DNA of 36,314 nucleotides from Rhizobium sullae (GTDB lineage: Bacteria > Pseudomonadota > Alphaproteobacteria > Rhizobiales > Rhizobiaceae), in NCBI RefSeq assembly GCF_900169785.1, contig NZ_FWER01000023.1, positions 1-36,314 on the forward strand. Reading direction: 5' to 3'. A program made the translations under genes and the position numbers. Shown piece after piece: positions 33,537-36,314 of this stretch. Positions within the stretch are counted from its first letter, which is position 1; the number at the start of each line of letters is the position of its first letter. Under the pieces are notes generated by a model. The model had not been told where the DNA came from and did not search any database. It was given only the letters and a program-made list of their open reading frames with translations.

Positions 33537-34010
33537 TCAGCGCTCCCGCGAGAAGAAGCGGCTGGCGAGATGGTCAAGCGAGATCACGCCAGCACCACGC
33601 GCGAAAATGAGCAGTAGCGGAACGGTCCACATGAGATGTTCACCCCAATGGCCGGGATAAACAAAGATCTGGATCGTCGCGACGACGCCGAGCAGCATCA
33701 GTGCCGCGAGACGGGAGAAGAGCCCGAACAAGAGCAGAATCGCACCCGAAAACTCGGCAGCCGTCGCGAGTACGGCAGCAACACCGGGATCGAGCACCGG
33801 CACTCGATACTCGAAGGCGAAGAGCTGAACCGTGACCGGCCAGGAGGCGAGCTTGCTCTGGGACGATTGCCAGAACACATTCGCAACGGCAAGTCGCGCC
33901 ACGAATTGCACCGCCGAGAGCGGAACAGATGAGGCAAACTGGAGCGCCTGCGAATAGAGGCCGGCGAGACCGCTTCGTGCGGGCATGGATGTCGGAGTCA
34001 GCATGGTCAT
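33537..34010 (-). CDS. DoxX-family membrane protein
   Basis: A 157-residue protein with four predicted membrane helices: 'AVQFVARLAVANVFWQSSQS', 'VAAVLATAAEFSGAILLLFG', 'LAALMLLGVVATIQIFVYPG' and 'WTVPLLLIFARGAGVISLDH'. 'WGEHLMW' and 'GAGVISLD' are typical of DoxX. AAGGATTGG lies about 6 nt before ATG. DoxX-like proteins accompany many MNIO/bufferin loci and resemble the quinone-interacting subunit of thiosulfate dehydrogenase. A membrane electron-transfer role, perhaps linking modification or copper handling to the quinone pool, is an inference. It sits between the DUF2063 gene (12-bp gap) and ndh (3-bp gap). Confidence 0.85.
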   Translation of the reverse strand: MTMLTPTSMPARSGLAGLYSQALQFASSVPLSAVQFVARLAVANVFWQSSQSKLASWPVTVQLFAFEYRVPVLDPGVAAVLATAAEFSGAILLLFGLFSRLAALMLLGVVATIQIFVYPGHWGEHLMWTVPLLLIFARGAGVISLDHLASRFFSRER

Positions 34011-34022
34011 CGATCCAATCCT

Positions 34023-34808
34023 TCAGTTGAGGTTTGCAGGCAGGTGCCGGACGCAGGTGACGAGTCCCTCGGCGAAAAGACCGCCGAGCGAGGCAACGAG
34101 GTCGAAGTCCGGCATGCGGTTTGCGGCCTTCATCACCGCTGGCTCCAATCCACGCCCGTTCTTGAGCGCACGCAGGAAAGCGTAGTGGGCACCGTTCACG
34201 CGCAGGAAACGGACGCTGTCGCAGTTCCGCCAGAGTGCAATGCGCTGAGGCTGCCGTTTGATGTCGCGGAGTAGTTCCAGGTCGCCGTTCGCCTGGTGCG
34301 CGGACCAGATGTCGAGCGCCGGCCAGCGGCAGAAGACCAGCCGCAGCGACGGCTGGAGGACAAGGTCTGGCGTCGTGTCATCGCCGCCGCGCTGGAGTTC
34401 TGCCGTGGTCGCGGGTGTCAGGACGGCTGCGTCGAGCGCTTCGGCGATCAGCCATTCGAGCCGCGCGGTGTCGGCGATGAAAGGCATGGACTTGAGGTCG
34501 TCGAGCCGGCCGAGGAAATCGGCGAGGCCGCTGCCGTAGCGTACCAGCCGCGCCTCGGACGGAGGACCGACACGTATGAAGCTCGCCGCGACATGGCGGA
34601 AATAGCCTTCCCCGATCAGGCTGAGGGTCACCGGAAACACCGACACGAGCGTGGCCGTCAGCGATGCGAAGGTATTGTTGCGATAGATGTTGAAGCGGCG
34701 CATCGGGTCGAAACGGTTGCCAATCTCGAGAGAAGAACCAAGATCCAGCCCGGGACGGTTGAGTATCTTCGCGGCGACAGCGTTTTGAAGCGCGAAGTCA
34801 GACAGCAT
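34023..34808 (-). CDS. bufC: DUF2063 partner protein of the MNIO enzyme (BufC-like)
   Basis: A 261-residue protein. The N-terminal DUF2063 domain (about 1-105) is clear from 'RRFNIYRNNTFASLTATLVS', 'VFPVTLSLIGEGYFRHVAAS' and the 'DFLGRL' end. The C-terminal half contains 'PSLRLVFCRWPALDIWSAHQ' and a closing 'LGGLFAEGLVTCVR', as in full-length bufferin partners. In characterised MNIO systems this kind of protein binds the precursor and presents it to the DUF692 enzyme. It overlaps the enzyme gene by 11 bp, so the two proteins should be made in equal amounts. No metal site of its own is evident. Confidence 0.88.
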   Translation of the reverse strand: MLSDFALQNAVAAKILNRPGLDLGSSLEIGNRFDPMRRFNIYRNNTFASLTATLVSVFPVTLSLIGEGYFRHVAASFIRVGPPSEARLVRYGSGLADFLGRLDDLKSMPFIADTARLEWLIAEALDAAVLTPATTAELQRGGDDTTPDLVLQPSLRLVFCRWPALDIWSAHQANGDLELLRDIKRQPQRIALWRNCDSVRFLRVNGAHYAFLRALKNGRGLEPAVMKAANRMPDFDLVASLGGLFAEGLVTCVRHLPANLN

Positions 34809-35823
34809 GGCGCGCCCTCCTCGTGACCGAGTTGCTGGCGAAGACCGAGGGCGTGATCGTGGTCAGTGCCGCGATGGCCGGCATGGCACCGCGCGCCAGG
34901 TTGCTGGTCGAGGGCAGTGCGAGCCGCTCGAACCGCCGGTCTGGCTGGTGGGCAATTGGTAGCGTACCGCGCTTCTCAAAGCTGATCGTTGCCGCCATCA
35001 TGTCGGCCCACATGGCTTCGCCGAGCAGCACGTCGAGTGCGGGAACCTCGGTGTCCCATTCGATCAGCGTCGGGCGCGGGCCGATCTTGCGCAGCACATG
35101 GGCATAGAGCGACCAGACGACCGGCGGGACGCGGGAGCCGTGATCGTCGATCAGCACGATATCGCCCTCCACCTCGTTGACCGCATGTCCGGCGAGATGG
35201 ATTTCGCCGATGGCGTCTGCGGGGAGATCGTCGATGAAGGCCTTGGCATCGAAGTCGAGATTGCAGGCCGAGACGTAAACATTGTTGACATCGAGCAGCA
35301 AGCCGCAGCCGGTGCGCCTGACGAGCTCGGCTAAGAACTGCGCCTCCGTCATCGTGGAATTGGCAAAAGCGATATAGGCGGAGAGGTTCTCGATGAAAAC
35401 ACGGAGCTGCAGCGTGTTCTGCAGCTCATCGACATTGGCGGCGACGATATCGAGCGCATCCTCGTCGTAGCGCAGCGGCAACAGATCGTTGAGATAGGCG
35501 CCGTCGGCGAGGCTCCAGGCCAGATGCTCGGAAACCAACCCTGGCTGGAAGCGGATGCACACTCTACGCAACCGTTCCAGATGATCTCGATCAAGGCCCG
35601 AAGCGCTGCCGAGCGAGAGACCGACGCCGTGCACCGACAGCGGATAGGTCTCGCGCAACTTCTCGAGCGCGTCGACGGCGGCTGAATTGCCCATGTAGTT
35701 TTCAGCATGGACTTCCAGCCACCCCGCCGAGGGCCGGCGGGAGAGCATTTCGGAAATGTGCCGGGAGCGCAGACCAATGCCCGCGGCATCCGGTACTGGA
35801 AGACTGGGAAATATCTTGGACAT
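34798..35823 (-). CDS. bufB: MNIO-family (DUF692) multinuclear iron oxidase (BufB-like)
   Basis: A 341-residue TIM-barrel enzyme that modifies cysteines of a precursor peptide using a di- or tri-iron centre. The probable ligands are all present: H39, E41 and N42 ('LEVHAENYMG'), H65 ('SVHGVGLSLG'), E99 and H100 ('VSEHLAW'), E145 and N146 ('FIENLSAYI'), D179 and N181 ('LLDVNNVYVSACNL'), E207 and H209 ('GEIHLAGH'), D227 and H228 ('DDHGSRV'), E255 and D257 ('IEWDTEVP'). The barrel ends near 285, and about 55 residues of unclassified tail follow. GAAGGAG precedes ATG. It is 41 bp downstream of the precursor gene. Confidence 0.93.
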   Translation of the reverse strand: MSKIFPSLPVPDAAGIGLRSRHISEMLSRRPSAGWLEVHAENYMGNSAAVDALEKLRETYPLSVHGVGLSLGSASGLDRDHLERLRRVCIRFQPGLVSEHLAWSLADGAYLNDLLPLRYDEDALDIVAANVDELQNTLQLRVFIENLSAYIAFANSTMTEAQFLAELVRRTGCGLLLDVNNVYVSACNLDFDAKAFIDDLPADAIGEIHLAGHAVNEVEGDIVLIDDHGSRVPPVVWSLYAHVLRKIGPRPTLIEWDTEVPALDVLLGEAMWADMMAATISFEKRGTLPIAHQPDRRFERLALPSTSNLARGAMPAIAALTTITPSVFASNSVTRRARHAV

Positions 35824-35864
35824 TGGTCACTCCTTCATACTGGCTGGATGAAGCTCAGACGGCC

Positions 35865-36134
35865 TCAGGCCTTGGGTTCGATCGCGCCGCCGGAAATCTT
35901 GGCGCAGGTGCCGGCCGGCACGTAAATCCAGGCATCGCCTTGGTTGTCGGCCGTCGAGGTGCCGGCGCAGGAATGGGTAGCTGTCTGGCAATCGTTGAGG
36001 CTGGCCTTGACGACGCCGTAGCACTTCTCAAAGGAGAATTCGGGCTGTGCGGCAGGGCCAGCGAAGGCACTGGAGGCAGCCATGGAGGTCATGGCGGCAA
36101 GGGCGGAGCCGATGAGGATGCGGGTCGAGTTCAT
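35865..36134 (-). CDS. bufA: Bufferin precursor (DUF2282, BufA1-like)
   Basis: An 89-residue secreted peptide. ATG 36134 has AGGAGA about 8 nt upstream, and the longer open frame is a chance extension. A Sec signal covers residues 1-25 ('TRILIGSALAAMTSMAASSA', cleavage near AFAG). The mature part has four cysteines, C38 ('EKCYGVVKA'), C49 ('NDCQT'), C56 ('HSCAG') and C77 ('AGTCAKI'), in the order typical of DUF2282 bufferins. By analogy with characterised bufferins the enzyme at 34798-35823 would oxidise cysteines into sulfur-containing heterocycles, and the export product would bind copper. It opens the seven-gene operon. Confidence 0.92.
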   Translation of the reverse strand: MNSTRILIGSALAAMTSMAASSAFAGPAAQPEFSFEKCYGVVKASLNDCQTATHSCAGTSTADNQGDAWIYVPAGTCAKISGGAIEPKA

Positions 36135-36278
36135 GGAAATGTCTCCTGGTTGAGGTTCGATCAAACCGCTTGCCGGCTTGACTGGAGTTACTTTCCCGCA
36201 TCGGCGGTGATGTTTGAAATGCTGTTGCGGCATGGTTTCGATGACTGACGCTATGCGCCTGCAGTGCCTCGAGCAGGC
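36135..36278 (-). promoter_or_regulatory. Upstream region of the bufferin operon
   Basis: The promoter of the bufA operon must lie here or beyond, between the start codon and the terminator of the neighbouring gene. I see no convincing sigma-70 boxes. A GTAACT followed by CGAA occurs, but 26 nt apart, so it does not fit the GTAACC-16-CGAA pattern I associate with Caulobacter SigF promoters. Confidence 0.35.
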
Positions 36279-36306
36279 AAAAAAGCCCCCTCTGGCGGGA
36301 GGGGGC
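36279..36306 (-). terminator. Rho-independent terminator of a gene beyond the right edge
   Basis: On the minus strand GCCCCCTC pairs with GAGGGGGC (stem 36285-36292 and 36299-36306, 6-nt loop) and is followed by six T residues. It ends the transcript of a gene that lies to the right of the window, and so isolates the bufferin operon from upstream transcription. Confidence 0.85.
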
Positions 36307-36314
36307 GAGGCGGC

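Noticed and set aside
32496..33617. 373-codon open frame opposite ndh
   Set aside because: Antisense to an unambiguous NDH-2 gene.
36135..36240. SigF-type promoter for the bufferin operon
   Set aside because: GTAACT and CGAA are present but 26 nt apart, whereas I would expect about 16.
1..36314. CRISPR array, tRNA or rRNA genes
   Set aside because: No regularly spaced direct repeats and no tRNA or rRNA-like segments were recognised by eye.

Overview
The window looks like alphaproteobacterial DNA of the Rhizobiales, most likely Rhizobiaceae. The clues are FixJ-type and OmpR-type two-component systems, small RelE/XRE toxin-antitoxin pairs, a decayed ParB gene of the type common on rhizobial plasmids, and an MNIO/bufferin operon with a type II NADH dehydrogenase. 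The left end (about 1-5.8 kb) is visibly AT-richer and carries an IS630-type transposase remnant and a broken parB, so it reads as accessory or plasmid/island DNA. From about 9.5 kb rightwards the sequence is GC-rich with tightly packed operons. No tRNA, rRNA or CRISPR array was seen.

Layout. 0.25-0.85 kb: a small HTH protein and a transposase C-terminal fragment. 0.87-5.2 kb: a glycan locus with two GT8-like glycosyltransferases, one unrecognised partner, and two paralogous GSAP-motif proteins on the opposite strand that flank the set. 5.3-5.8 kb: frameshifted parB. 6.1-7.1 kb: SAM-dependent O-methyltransferase. 7.4-8.2 kb: HigBA-like toxin-antitoxin with a good terminator. 8.9-15.6 kb: a redox/stress block with Ohr peroxidase, EnvZ/OmpR-like two-component system and a Tat-exported alpha/beta hydrolase on the minus strand, divergent from a DipZ-like CcdA-thioredoxin fusion and a second secreted alpha/beta hydrolase. 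15.8-16.5 kb: a second toxin-antitoxin pair. 16.7-17.4 kb: an LssY-C-domain membrane-anchored protein.

17.5-27.9 kb: a sulfatase locus. A sensor kinase with a periplasmic substrate-binding-like domain, a FixJ-type regulator and a stand-alone receiver lie divergently from two exported sulfatases, a periplasmic HAD phosphatase, a small glycine-rich ORF and an eight-heme cytochrome c with HEAT and TPR repeats. Two near-identical 18-bp sites, each exactly 20 nt from a plausible -10 box, precede the first sulfatase and the stand-alone receiver and could be operators of the FixJ-type regulator.

28.5-29.7 kb: a small membrane ORF and an NTF2-like/LuxR regulator. 30.0-36.1 kb (minus strand): a compact seven-gene run of bufferin precursor, MNIO enzyme (DUF692), DUF2063 partner, DoxX, NDH-2, membrane-anchored class III cyclase with an extracytoplasmic sensor, and DUF3307 protein. 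The bufferin core is a known type of copper-related RiPP system. Its tight coupling to a quinone-reducing dehydrogenase and a cyclic-nucleotide cyclase is the most intriguing arrangement in the window.
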